Source: Notamacropus eugenii (taxonomy: Eukaryota > Chordata > Mammalia > Diprotodontia > Macropodidae). From it: a stretch of 64,000 nucleotides of DNA. The translations under genes and the position numbers were made by a program. The stretch is taken from the NCBI RefSeq assembly GCF_028372415.1, contig NC_092872.1, positions 519,808,224 to 519,872,223 of the forward strand, read 5' to 3'. Positions within the stretch are counted from its first letter, which is position 1; each line of letters starts with the position of its first letter. The notes under the pieces are model-generated. The model was given only the letters and a program-made list of their open reading frames with translations. It was not told where the DNA came from and ran no database searches. Shown one piece after another: positions 44,161 through 54,839 of the stretch.

Positions 44161-44279
44161 TTTTTTAAAACCTTATTATGTAATTTCCTGATACCTCAAA
44201 CTTCCCCTTTTCCCTCCAAAAAAACTTCCTTCTAACAAAGAAGTATAATTAAGAGAAAGAATCATGCTGGACATGTCTG

Positions 44280-44510
44280 ATGGCACACATCTCATTTCAT
44301 GCCTGAGGTAGCTGGTGGACACAGGAGACAGAGTGTTACAAGTGGGGAAGGCCTGAGTTCAAATCTCATCTCAGACACTTCCCAGCTGTGTGATGCTAGG
44401 CAAGCCAAAGCCACTTAACCTCCATCTACCTCAGTTACATCATTTGTAAAATGGGGATAATAATTCATCTACTTTCCAGGGTTGTTGTGAAAATAAAATG
44501 GATGACAGAG
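44280..44510 (+). mobile_element. MIR-class SINE, sense
   Basis: GGCCTGAGTTCAAATCTCAT, CAGCTGTGTGATGCTAGGCA, CATTTGTAAAATGGGGATAA and TTTCCAGGGTTGTTGTGAAA. Confidence 0.9.
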
Positions 44511-45079
44511 GGTATCCCAAAAATCTTCATGCAGTTTCAAGCTTTAATAACTAAAATAGATTATTGAACAACGGCTTCTGGGAACTCTCTATATTTATAA
44601 AACACTTCTGTATTATCGAAGCAGAGAGAATCTGAGCTGGGCCAAAAGGTAGAGATGGCAGAGGAGGGAATTCATGCCAGGCACCAAGGCCAGGCCAAAC
44701 AAAGGTGGGAGTCGTTAAAGTAAGATAAACATAGAAAAAAAAGCTTATTATAAAGACACAAGTTTCACTTTTCACTGGTGGCTAGGCATGCATGGCTTGT
44801 AATTGTGCCCAGAGTACACAGTTGCCCACCGCTGAAAAAGATCCTTAATGTAGTTCTTTAGTTTGATAAATGGAGAGTTCACAAACCTCTGTCCTGACCC
44901 TAGATAAATTGACCCTTATGATTCTAAGGGAGATAATCCTCTCTCTGATCCAGTACTTGTCCTAGTCAAATAAAGCTTAAAATAGTATCTTTATGCATTA
45001 TTCTCTATGATTAATGAATGGGAGATAATTCTCACCCCCACCCTACCCAGAAAAAAAATAAAGTTATCCCTCAAGTCAA

Positions 45080-45660
45080 GCCTGTTTCTCCAGCACCCTT
45101 AATGACACAAACCTAGCTCAGGAGCCAAGAATCAGAAGCCACAAGAACAGTTTAAGATGCTGCTCACATGAAAACTATTTTCTTAATCATTAAATATTTT
45201 TCTGCTACAAAAAAATTGCAGCGGTTAATTTCATAAGATGAGCCAACAGAGCTTGATTGCCACCCCCCCCCCCCCTTCTAAACCAATTTAAACCAGAACA
45301 GAGCTGGGAAAAGAGTTTCCACAACAGGCTTTAATTTGTAATTCATCCTTCTAAGGATGGGGGGAAAGCTCATCTTTGTTTTGCCTGAATGCATGTGGGT
45401 GGCTCTCTCCCAGGGAAGGTATAAATCATGCTAAGACACTGTAGATTTTCCTCTAATTTTCTGCAGATTTCAGTGGAGTCCTATTTTTGCAATGGTATGG
45501 TCAGTAATGCATTAGTGTAAGAGGTCTAACTGGAAAGCCCGATTGTTGAGAGTGGAGTTCATCTCAATCAACTTTCATGGCAGATGCTGCTAACATGAAC
45601 GCCATACTGCACACTAACCTAATTATTACGCATTCTTTCTAAAGTTCTCTTTAATTAAAG
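45080..45660. promoter_or_regulatory. Candidate conserved non-coding element
   Basis: I can assign no repeat here apart from a 13-base C run. TAAT-type cores are frequent: GCGGTTAATTTCATAAG, CTTTAATTTGTAATTCATCC, CTAATTATTACGC and CTTTAATTAAAGG. Function is inferred only. Confidence 0.3.
45263..45275. repeat. Poly-C run of 13
   Basis: A homopolymer of thirteen C. Its length is prone to sequencing or assembly error. Confidence 0.9.
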
Positions 45661-45989
45661 GAGAATGGTGGTGGCCTCTACCATATGGACCATGCCAAGA
45701 GTCTGAACTGGGGAAGAGGGTACGTGATGGTGTAACATGAGTTCTGGTAGAGTCTGGAAGCTGCAGTTGAGTATTTGATGACTGAGAGAATTCAAAGGGC
45801 AGGAGATACTCCCTTGATTTGTTTTTGTTTTAAAAAATATGATATAAAGTAAAAATTTTTTTGACACATACAATGAGAGAGCTCTAAAAGCTTTAAATGT
45901 TTTCTTTCTTTGAAAAAAAGAATGCCTTTCTGAAGAATTTTAATGCAGCTATATACAGCAGTGTCCTAGTTTTTTCATTTATTAACCTA

Positions 45990-46148
45990 CTCCCCTATGC
46001 AGCAGTTTCCTCATCTACAAAATAGGGATAATAATAGCACCTACCTTGTAGGGTTGTGGTAAGGAATAAATGAAATAATAATTCCAAATCATTTATACAG
46101 TGCCGAGCACATAGTAAGTGTTATATAAACGTTAGCTATTATTTTTAT
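45990..46148 (+). mobile_element. MIR-class SINE 3' half, sense
   Basis: GCAGTTTCCTCATCTACAAA, GCACCTACCTTGTAGGGTTG and TAAACGTTAGCTATTATTTT. Confidence 0.85.
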
Positions 46149-46261
46149 GAGACAAAGGGAAAAAGGAAAAAAAAAAGATTCCTGGATTTTACAAGTAGCT
46201 TGAATCCAGATCAGTTTATAGATGCATACCATAAAATAGAGAGATTAGAGAGCAATTATAA

Positions 46262-46500
46262 TTCTGGGATACCAGAGCTAGAAGGTGTCTGAGAACAACA
46301 TAGATCTTAGAATGTTAGAATTGGAAAAGATCTTAGAGCCCGGACTATTAGAGCTGGAAGACACCTTGGCGCATAAAAACGCTGGCACTAGCATCCAATA
46401 CCTTCATGTTACAGTTAAGGAAACAGACTTAGAGACAGGAGGTGACTTGCTGGGCTGCACAGAGTATGGAAGAAAGTCCATAGCAAACCTTCAAGTGCTG
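46262..46500 (-). mobile_element. MIR3-like SINE with multiplied head
   Basis: Head units start near 46275, at 46310 (GAATGTTAGAATTGGAAAAG) and at 46343 (GACTATTAGAGCTGGAAGAC); the last two are 33 bases apart. The core follows: TTACAGTTAAGGAAACAGAC and GGTGACTTGCTGGGCTGCAC. Confidence 0.75.
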
Positions 46501-47045
46501 TAAAAATGGAAGTCCTCCTCCTCCCCCTATTAAAGTTCTCTTCTGATGGCTCACTTAGGCATGAAGATTATTCTGAGTTCTCAAAAGCTAAACCACCAGA
46601 GCATGAAGTCTGTTCCATCCTATCAAGCTGAGAAGATTTCAAGTACAAGCCTGGCAACAGAGTCGATCTGTCATCCAAGGACCAGATTAACTCAATTCAC
46701 AGAAGTTTATGCTAGGATTGTCTATGGGATGATGGCTCTTTTGGCTACGGCAACTTTTGAAGATGATCCACCAAGTCACAGAGGAGTTGTGGTCTGGGTG
46801 GGTTGGACAAGCACCCACATGATGAGATCACGGATCTCTCAGTATGGATGTATTGTTGTTATTATAACTACCCCAAATCAGGTGGGGGCACAGGTGGGAC
46901 CAGGACTTCGATTCCCTGTACTCAATCCAGTGACATTTTTACCACATCAGGCTTGCTTAAGATTCATGAGTCAAAAAAAGGTTTCCTATTTTCCCAACAG
47001 ATTCACTGTGGCATGTGTTCCAATATCAGGCTTCTTTGGTGCATT

Positions 47046-47108
47046 TATATATACATACACATACATATACAAATATATGGACACATACATGTATACAAAT
47101 ACACACAT
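47046..47108. repeat. ATAC/ATAT-rich simple repeat
   Basis: About 60 bases of imperfect ACATAC and ATATAC units. Confidence 0.85.
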
Positions 47109-47109
47109 G

Positions 47110-47490
47110 AGAGACAACATGGTCTAGGGAATAGAAAGCTGGCCTTGGAACAATGAGAACCTGGATTTAAGTCCTATTTGTGGTAGTGAATTTGGACAAG
47201 TTATTTAATATCTCAGTGCTCTATGTCAGTCATGTCAAACTCAAGGCTGTATATGAGGATCCCTGCAGGAGATATTTTGACTTAGAAAACCATATATCAA
47301 CATTGTTTGTGTTCTATTACATTTTTACTTTGCTAAACATTTCTTAATTACATTTTAATTTGGTTCCTATACTCTTTTCTAGGCAACACTCTAAAAAGTA
47401 ACAGAGTGTTAACCTGCATTAGTAGGTAGGGAGTTTTCTTTCTAGGGAGTTCTCTAAATCCAGTGACATCACAGGCACAGGTCTAGTTTG
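47110..47490 (+). mobile_element. tRNA-derived SINE interrupted by another repeat
   Basis: The left part (AACATGGTCTAGGGAATAGA to TCAGTGCTCTATGT, 47118-47225) and the right part (CTAGGCAACACTCTAAAAAG to CACAGGCACAGG, 47380-47490) are consecutive in the copy at 47685-47990. Confidence 0.75.
47225..47380 (+). mobile_element. Dispersed repeat with CAAACTC end nested in a SINE
   Basis: CATGTCAAACTCAAGGCTGT, TGACTTAGAAAACCATATAT CAACATT and CATTTTAATTTGGTTC are the sense modules of the element at 29062-29260 and 39670-39815. Confidence 0.75.
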
Positions 47491-47632
47491 TCTGTCTGTC
47501 TCTCTATCCCTCCTTCTCTGTTTCTCTCGCCTCCAACATCTGCCTTCTCTTCCTTTTTCCATCCCCTCTCCTCCTCAGTTTCTCTTCCTCCCTTCTCTCT
47601 TCCTCTGTCTCTTCCCATCCATCCATCTATCA
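47490..47632. repeat. CT-rich low-complexity tract
   Basis: Imperfect TCTG, TCTC and CCTT units. Confidence 0.85.
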
Positions 47633-47684
47633 TTATTCAGTTATATCCCAAAATGTGATTTATGCATCACTTATCAGGGATGCA

Positions 47685-47990
47685 CAAATGTGGCATAGGG
47701 GATAAAGAACTGGCCATAGAACCAGGAAGATCTGGGTTCAAGTCTTACCTCTGTCCTGTAATGGCCATAATCCAGGATAAGTCACTTAAACTCTCAGTGC
47801 TTTAGGCAACTCTCCTAGACTGTGAGTTGGAGACAAGAGACCCCCACCTGCATAAGTAAAGGGGAGTTTCCTTTATCTCTTCCTTTCTGGAAGGTCCCTT
47901 TAAGACTGAAATCACAGGCCTTGGCCCTGTTCCTTTCAAGGAAACACTCATTGTGTAAAGTGAGGTACACTGCTCTTCCACCGCAAGATA
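47685..47990 (+). mobile_element. tRNA-derived SINE, full length
   Basis: AACTGGCCATAGAACCAGGA AGATCTGGGTTCAAGTC, GATAAGTCACTTAAACTCTC AGTGC, AGGCAACTCTCCTAGACTGT and GGGGAGTTTCCTTTATCTC. It is a second marsupial-type SINE family, different from the RTE-tailed one. Confidence 0.75.
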
Positions 47991-48339
47991 AACATGGAGC
48001 ATGAATGCTTTCTTCTTTCTTTTTCCTCCTTCCTGCCTTCTCCCTCCATTCTGGTTTACATGACCATGATATCTGGGTCTTCTAGGGAGTTCTGGCTGAA
48101 TGGAATTAGGCCAAATGAGATTTTTCTGTACAGATCAGCTGTGCCTGAGGCTTCCTTGCATGCAGTCTGAGGGGGCCATGGAAGTCTGAAGCTGTATCCC
48201 CAGCAAATGTGCCCAGACTTTATGATATCCAATTGTCCTTAATGGAGCTGAGCAGCTCTGTTTCTGTGTGGGATCACTGGTGCTAAGAGCCAGACAGGGT
48301 AGCTCCTAATCAGACATCTTTAATCCACCCCAGGCCAAG

Positions 48340-49010
48340 TCAACAGCTTGTACTTCTTTATAGCACATATAGTTTACAAAATACTTTCTACACAACAACC
48401 TTGCGCAGTTTGGAATGAATGCAGTACAATCCTGGTTGGTCTCCCTGCCTCATGTCTCTCCTCACTCCCACTTTGCTGCCTCAGTGATCTTCCTAAAGGG
48501 CAGGTGTCACTATGTCATTTCTTCCCATTCAATAAATACCACTGGCTCCCTGTTACCTGTAGGACGAACTAGAAGATTGTCTGGCATTGAAATCCCTTCC
48601 CAACTTGGCTCCTTTCTGCTTTCTAGACTTCTTATCTTATACTCCCCTCTGCCCACTCTCTGATTCAGGAGCACTGGCTACCGTGCTGTTTTCTGAACAT
48701 AACATTCTATCTCCTGACCTTGAGTGTCCCCCATGCTTGGAACGTTGCCCCTCCTCATCTCTGCCTTTTGACTTCTTGGCTTCCTTCAAGACTCAGCTCC
48801 AATTCCACCTTCTGCAGAACACCCTTTCTGATTCCCTTCTGTCCTAGCCTTCCCTCAACGATTACCTTTCACTCCCACTGCATATATCTTGTATGTACAA
48901 TTTTTTGCATGTTGTCTATGCCATTAGCATGTAAACTCCATGAATAGGGATGATGTTTTTCCTTTTCTTTTTTTTTTCTGCCTCTCTCTGTATCTCTAGC
49001 GCTTTGTTTA
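48340..49010 (+). mobile_element. L2 LINE 3' region, long copy
   Basis: CCTCAGTGATCTTCCTAAAG, CACTGGCTCCCTGTTACCTG, CCCATGCTTGGAACGTTGCC, TCCTTCAAGACTCAGCTCCA and GCATGTAAACTCCATGAATA follow the L2 ORF2 end and 3' UTR over about 650 bases. Reading frames along it are broken. Confidence 0.9.
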
Positions 49011-51039
49011 AGAAATAATTGACTGGCTATTTTGCTGGTTCAGGAACGGAAGCCTTAATTGTCACATTGCTGAGTCAAAACTTGAATCTAGGGCTTCTGA
49101 CTTGCCAGTCCTGTGGCTCTTCCTGGTATATTATGTTGTTCCAGTGACCATTTAAAACAAAGAATCCAATTTAAGATGAAAGAAATCTATCTAAAGCACG
49201 GAATATGATAGAAGCAAACCAACACACAAATGCTATGCTTCTAATTCCTTTGGGAAAAAATCAGCTAAAACCTTTGTCTTATTTAACATGGGAGTTCCAC
49301 CTCTGAGGTTTCTGATGCTACATTTTATTTGAGACTTTTCCTCAAAAAAGGAACAGGCAGGGAAAGTGATTTTCCCTTGAACTGTAAAATTAGAGAATCT
49401 CACAGTTGGAAAGAACCTGAAGCTGACCAAGAATCTCTTCTGTAAGATCCTTTAAAAGTGGATACACAGTTTCTGCTGACTTCCTGCCAGTAATGGGGAC
49501 TTTCACTATTCTTTATTGAGTAGTTCTGAATGTTAGTTTCTTTATATGGTACCCAAATCTGCTTTTCATCAGTTTCTATACGTAGTTCCTAATTCTGCCC
49601 TCCAGGTCCAAGAGCAGTAGATCTAATCTCTCTGTTCTGTGACAACCATTCAAATATCTCAGGTATAATCATGTACTCTCTTTCATGTTCCAGGCAAAAG
49701 ATCCCTAGCTCCTACAACGGATCCATTTATGCCATGGCTGAGTCCCTTGTCAATCGGGTTCTTCAAGGTCTAGTTCCAAGAAGTTTTCCTTAATTCCTCT
49801 GGCCCTCAGAAATCTTTCCATTATGAATTTCCACAATGCTCACAGGCAACACTACAAAACTTAGCACTTGGCTCCCTCCCTTTCAAACCCCATCTGGAAT
49901 TGAGCATGCACAGGCATTGTTTCCAGTCTGTTATATAAAAGAGGGAAACTTTTGATTGGCAGCTGAACTGGAACCAGGCATGTATCTAAAAGGTACTAAT
50001 TAGCGAAGATTCTTCCTCTTTCCTGCCTGGTAGTTTTTGAGTGAGTTTGAAAGGACTGCTGTAAGCCTTTGGTGGGGAGAGAGATCTTAGCCTTTAGCTG
50101 CCATCCCTTGGCCCGGAAGTAGATAGTCCTGCTATTGCTTTTCTCTTATGTCTATTCCCCTTGCTTTTAGGTGCAAGAAGTATTGGAGATAGCTATGCCC
50201 TTGTGAGTTTTAAGGAGTTGGAATAACAAGTGGCAGCATTTTGGGAGTTGGAGTCCCTGCTGGGATTTGTGGAGGCTGAACCCAGGTGAGATAGCAGCTG
50301 AGGCCTTGAAGAATGAACTGTTTGATCCAACCCAGCTATAACAAAGGAACAGATTCACACAGTGGCTGCATTTGGATGTTAATTTGATGAGGGGAATGCT
50401 CTGAGTATGAGCCCACTCTTCTAGGGATTGTGATAGATGGGAGAGTGTGACCTCCTTCTCTCTACTCCCCATTCTTGGTTCTGTGGAAAAAGCTTTAGAA
50501 ATTCTGGTCTTGAAATACTTTAGAACTAAATATTCCTTTGTAAAAGATAATTGATGTTAATTGGTTAAATGAAACTGGAGTGTTAATCACTGGAGAGAAC
50601 ACATCAGAAGAAGGTCCAAGCCCATAACTTTGGAGAAAGATGCTTAGTCAAGGGATACCCTTGGAACTGAGGAAGACAACTGCCTTGTTTTAGGAACCTG
50701 ATTCAACATTATGAAGGCATAAAGACCCTCAGGATTACATATGTAAAAGAGGGGAGGGGGAAAGGGTTGATCAAGGGTGGGATAACTAGGACTTTAAGTT
50801 AAGAATGGTTTTTACATGAAAAAAAACCCCTTCACTAAAAATGTAAAAAAAACAAACAAAACCCAACGCTCTTTGTATACAGGCAGAAGCAGCCTTTGTT
50901 GACCCCTGAATTGCTTGATCTGAGATTCCTTCTAGCTCTAGATAAAACAACTGCATATCATATAATACCTTTGGTCATTTGAGTCAGTTTAATTATGAGA
51001 GAATCTATCTATACTAGTGCTATGTAGAAATCAGTTCCA

Positions 51040-51420
51040 GATATGTTTTAAGCTTCCCTTTATTACAAATCACTCTATTCCTTGTCATTAATTTCTTTTC
51101 AAAATGCATTCCCATCACATATACGGTTCATTCCTCCCATTCCCAACTGAATGCTAAAATGCATTTAAGTAATTTCTTTTCCATGCACTGTAAGTAAAAC
51201 TGAAAGAAATAAAGAACATGATGGGGTGTGGTCTGCGAGTGAGGAAACAATGTTTGGAAATAGCGTGCATTTTAAGCTAATGGGGACATATGCCTTGTAC
51301 TACTCAAAATAAACAGTGCATTGCACCAGAATGGCTGATACAAAATGAGATCTGTCTGCAGACTCTTTAATACCATTCCTTGTTTTATGCATGCTCTAAA
51401 ACTTAAGATGATAGCTTGGA
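51040..51420. promoter_or_regulatory. Candidate conserved non-coding element
   Basis: A repeat-free stretch with three CATTCC-type motifs (GCATTCCCATC, TTCATTCCTCC, CCATTCCCAAC), which fit the TEAD core, and paired ATGCATTT words. The regulatory reading is inference. Confidence 0.25.
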
Positions 51421-51429
51421 AGTGAGAAA

Positions 51430-51545
51430 AATAATAATAATGTTGACAATAGCTAACATTTATACATAGTGCACCTCGGTGTGTAAAGCTCCCATCACAT
51501 GCATTATCTCATTTAATCCTCAGCCTGTGAGGTAAGTCTTATTTC
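51430..51545 (-). mobile_element. MIR-class SINE fragment, antisense
   Basis: AATAATAATAATGTTGACAA TAGCTAACATTTATACATAG and ATTATCTCATTTAATCCTCA. Confidence 0.8.
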
Positions 51546-51941
51546 ATCTTTGGAAGGCTCAAGGCACAGTCTCTCCTCTTGTCCTTCCAGGCCTATTTTA
51601 CTTCCTCTTCAGGAATAATGGGGATTTTCTGCATGGTGATTCTTTGGAGTTCTGCCTTCTATTTGGAATGCACAGTGATCATCCTTTTGGTCCATTTGTT
51701 AGTCATTCAGCAAACATTTAGTAAGTGCTCACTACGTGGAAGGCGATGCAATGTGAGGGAATACTGAGCTCTTTCTAATTTGCTTCTCAGCCTCATTTTC
51801 ATCTGCCTTGAAGGACACCAATGTTTTTTCCTTCCTTTTTCTCATTAGGTTGCTTTGGAACAGAAACCATATTGCCTGACTAAATAGGGATGTACAGCAA
51901 AGAATACCAGGTTTAGGAGTCAGAAGCTTTGGCTAGTTCCT

Positions 51942-52043
51942 TTCCCTCTCTGAGCCTCCCAACCTCCCTCCCTTCTTCCTTCCCTCCCTTTCATGTTTCC
52001 TTCCTTCCTTCCTTCCCTCCTTCCTTCCTCCCTCCCTCCCTCT
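51942..52043. repeat. CCTT/TTCC microsatellite
   Basis: About 100 bases of CTTC and CCCT units; it abuts the antisense SINE that follows. Confidence 0.95.
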
Positions 52044-52157
52044 GGACTCAGTGCCTTGCCCAGGGTCATACAGCTAGTAAGTCTCCGAGGCTGGATTTGA
52101 ACCCAGATCCTCCTGACTCCAAGGCTGGAGCTCTATCCACTGTGTAACGGAGCTGCC
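52044..52157 (-). mobile_element. Antisense SINE head attached to the CT tract
   Basis: GCCCAGGGTCATACAGCTAG TAAG, GGATTTGAACCCAGATCCTC and CTCTATCCACTGTGTAACGG. Confidence 0.8.
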
Positions 52158-52469
52158 TCTGAACCTTAGTTTCAACCTCTGTAAAATGGGGGTAGGGATT
52201 AGGCCAGGTTATCTCAAAGTTTCCCCCCACCTCATGCTCTGACATCCAATATTCTAAGACCTCAAAGAAACATAGATTTAGAGCTTAGAAGTCTATTAAG
52301 CCTTCTTTTTCTTTTTTTCCTTTTTTATCATATTAAACATTTTTATTTAAAGCTTACTCTGGTGAACTAGGTTTAGGATCCCTACTGTCTGTTATTTTGA
52401 CGGTTAGTTAGCCAAGACCTGATTCTTAAAGCAAAAGCAATTTGAAGACAACCCCTCCCCCCAACATAA

Positions 52470-52715
52470 TTAATTTGTTGTTCAGTCATGTTTAATTCTT
52501 TGTGACCTTATTTGGGATTTGTTGGCAAAGATGCTGGAGTGGTTTGCCATTTCCTTCTCCAGCTTATTTTACAGATGAGAAAACTGAGGCAAACAGGATT
52601 AAGTTACTTGCCCAGGGTCACATAGCTAGTAAATGTCTGAGGCCAGATTTGAACTCAGAAAGATGAGTCTTCCTATTTCCAGGACTGGCATTCAATCTAC
52701 TGTGTCAACACTCTC
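52470..52715 (-). mobile_element. tRNA-derived marsupial SINE with RTE-like tail, antisense, full length
   Basis: TTGTTGTTCAGTCATGTTTA, TTTGCCATTTCCTTCTCCAG, GATGAGAAAACTGAGGCAAA, CAGGGTCACATAGCTAGTAA and CCAGATTTGAACTCAGAAAG. Confidence 0.9.
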
Positions 52716-52765
52716 TGTCTCTCTCTGTCTCTCCTTTCTCTTCTCTCTCCCCACCCCCTCTCTCC
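52713..52765. repeat. CT-rich simple repeat
   Basis: TCTCTG, CTCTCT and related units. Confidence 0.9.
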
Positions 52766-53029
52766 ATAGGGAATGGAGACAAATGAACTTGCCATTGCCT
52801 AAAATTTAGTGGACAAGTCCTCATCCTATGATAAAATATCTGTCTTTCAAATGCTATACTGCGAATGTGGGTTTTTAGGTTCATACTTAAATCACTCGTA
52901 ATCTCTTCAAGATCTGGGCCCTCTAAGCTTTTCAACCTAGTATTCAAGGCCCTCTATAAATTAGCACTAATGAACCTTTCCAGCCTTTCCCATACTCTGG
53001 TCCGGCTCAACCTGACTACTTCGAACCAC

Positions 53030-53215
53030 AGGATGGAGAGTTAAAAGAGCCTTTATAGGACAACTGTTCCAGCCCCTCCATTTTATACAGGAAGCAGCTG
53101 AACACCAGAGCAGTGAAACGATTTGTCCAAGATCACCTAGGCCGCAAATAGATGGCATTTGAACCCAGTTTCTCTGATACCAAATGAAGTGAATGTACAC
53201 TCTACACCACCACTT
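53030..53215 (-). mobile_element. MIR3/THER1-like SINE
   Basis: CCATTTTATACAGGAAGCAG, GTCCAAGATCACCTAGGCCG and CATTTGAACCCAGTTTCTCT, ending in CTCTACACCACC. Confidence 0.75.
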
Positions 53216-53679
53216 TGCCAGACAGCTCTAGAACTGGACATCTTTCTGGACTCTACAGATTTCCCTTTTTCTGAAAAGCCCAGTTTCCCTTTTTGCCTAC
53301 TGAAATTCTACTCATACAAAAACTGATCTCAGATACTGCTTGTTCCGTGAAAGCTTTTGTGATAATCACAAGTTCATCGTGCTTCACAGGCTGTCTAGTC
53401 AACCGCCCCTTGTTATACAGATAAAGAAACCAGAGTTTAAATACCTTACCCAAGGCCACAGAAGTTAAAGCTTTAGAGGAAAGATTTGAATCTAGTCTTT
53501 AGACAGAAATGATCTCTGGCTCATAAAGTCATTTTTTGGTTTTCTAATAGGACTCTCTGGTCTTCTTGTTGTCAACATGATTTATTCTTCCTACCAGATT
53601 ATAATTTCATAGATTTCTGTGTTCACTTTAATGCTGAATAATGCCTTCCAGGTAGTCAATAAATACTTTAACTGCATGA

Positions 53680-53800
53680 ATTATAGTGGAAAATGCTGGA
53701 TTTGGAGTCAGAGAACCTGGGCTTTGATACTCACTACTTGCCTGCCTTTGGGCAAGTCATTTGACCTCTACAAAATGAATGAATGTATATGGGAATTAAT
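53680..53800 (+). mobile_element. MIR3-like SINE head, sense
   Basis: ATGCTGGATTTGGAGTCAGA GAACCTGGGC and TTTGGGCAAGTCATTTGACC. Confidence 0.75.
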
Positions 53801-53869
53801 TAAGAAATTGGACAGTCACTTGCTGGGGATATGTTAGGATTTAGTCAAGGGGATAGAGGGTCTATGAAC

Positions 53870-54025
53870 TTAAATTTTTTTGCTCACTATTTCTCAATAA
53901 TTGGTTTTCTTTGTAATACTATATATTTTATTTTATGCATTTAAAAACGTTACTCTGAGAAAGTTCATAGGTTTACCATAATGCCAAAGGGGCCCATGAA
54001 ACACGAAAGATTAAGAACCTCGGGC
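53870..54025 (+). mobile_element. DNA-transposon-like repeat copy
   Basis: TATATATTTTATTTTATGCA TTTAAAAACG, CTCTGAGAAAGTTCATAGGT and GCCAAAGGGGCCCATGAAAC, ending in GATTAAGAACC. Confidence 0.75.
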
Positions 54026-54839
54026 TTAGATGATCTCGATGGCCCCTTTCACGTCCAAAACTGCTATTCTCTAATTTGTGGCAGCAATGCCACTCCCTCC
54101 CCCCATCAGATTGCTCTTCCAATTCAGCAAAGAGTCTCTAAGACTCTAGGGAAGACTGTATTTAGAGATAATTCCCACTTCATTGAAGCCTTCCAAACTT
54201 ATAGGAGTTACCTACTTATTTAAGGTTAATTGCTTAGCTTGCTGAGGAATAATTACTGGGGGCTCTGGTATGTATGGGTCTAATGCAAAAAGCAACAGAG
54301 AACAACTGAGTCCAAGGAATCCGCTCCCAACACTCTGGCCCCTCTCCCCCTCCTCCTCCCGGGGGCTGAGACTCCTTTTTCACTAAACAAAAGCTAAGGC
54401 AGTCCATTTGGACTTTTTTTTTTTTACTAGAAAGGCTTCAAATTTCCAGCTTTGCCACTTCATTGCTGCCTATAAGCGTCACACTCTCCACTTGACTGGG
54501 TCTTCACAGATGCCAGCTGCTACCCGATGGCAAGTTGAAAGGGAGAAGAAGAGACAGACGGTTCCCCTTGGCAGCCTCTCAACCCCCAATCACTTTCCCC
54601 CATCTCTGGGTCTGGACTGCTAAGAGTTCCAAAGTCTCTGCCTTTCAGGGACGCTGTTGGGACTTGCAGACTTTGAAGCAAAGGACAGAGCTGACTACCC
54701 TTGAGATGTTTAACAAATAAAGACAGCCTGCATTTGTCTCCTTCTTTCTTCTATGTCAATTACCTTGACATTCAAAACCCAAGGACAATGTGTTTCTACA
54801 CCTCTTCTGAATTGAGATTTTAAAAAAGTAAATATACAC

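Larger units (their letters stand above)
51899..52230 (+). mobile_element. MIR3-like SINE interrupted by an antisense SINE and CT repeat
   Basis: Left piece AGGTTTAGGAGTCAGAAGCT to CTCTCTGAGCCTC (51899-51960); right piece CTCTGAACCTTAGTTTCAAC CTCTGTAAAATGG (52157-52230). Together they read as one sense SINE. Confidence 0.65.

Noticed and set aside
48348..48947. Several overlapping open frames of 74-86 codons
   Set aside because: They are broken pieces of an L2 copy in different frames.
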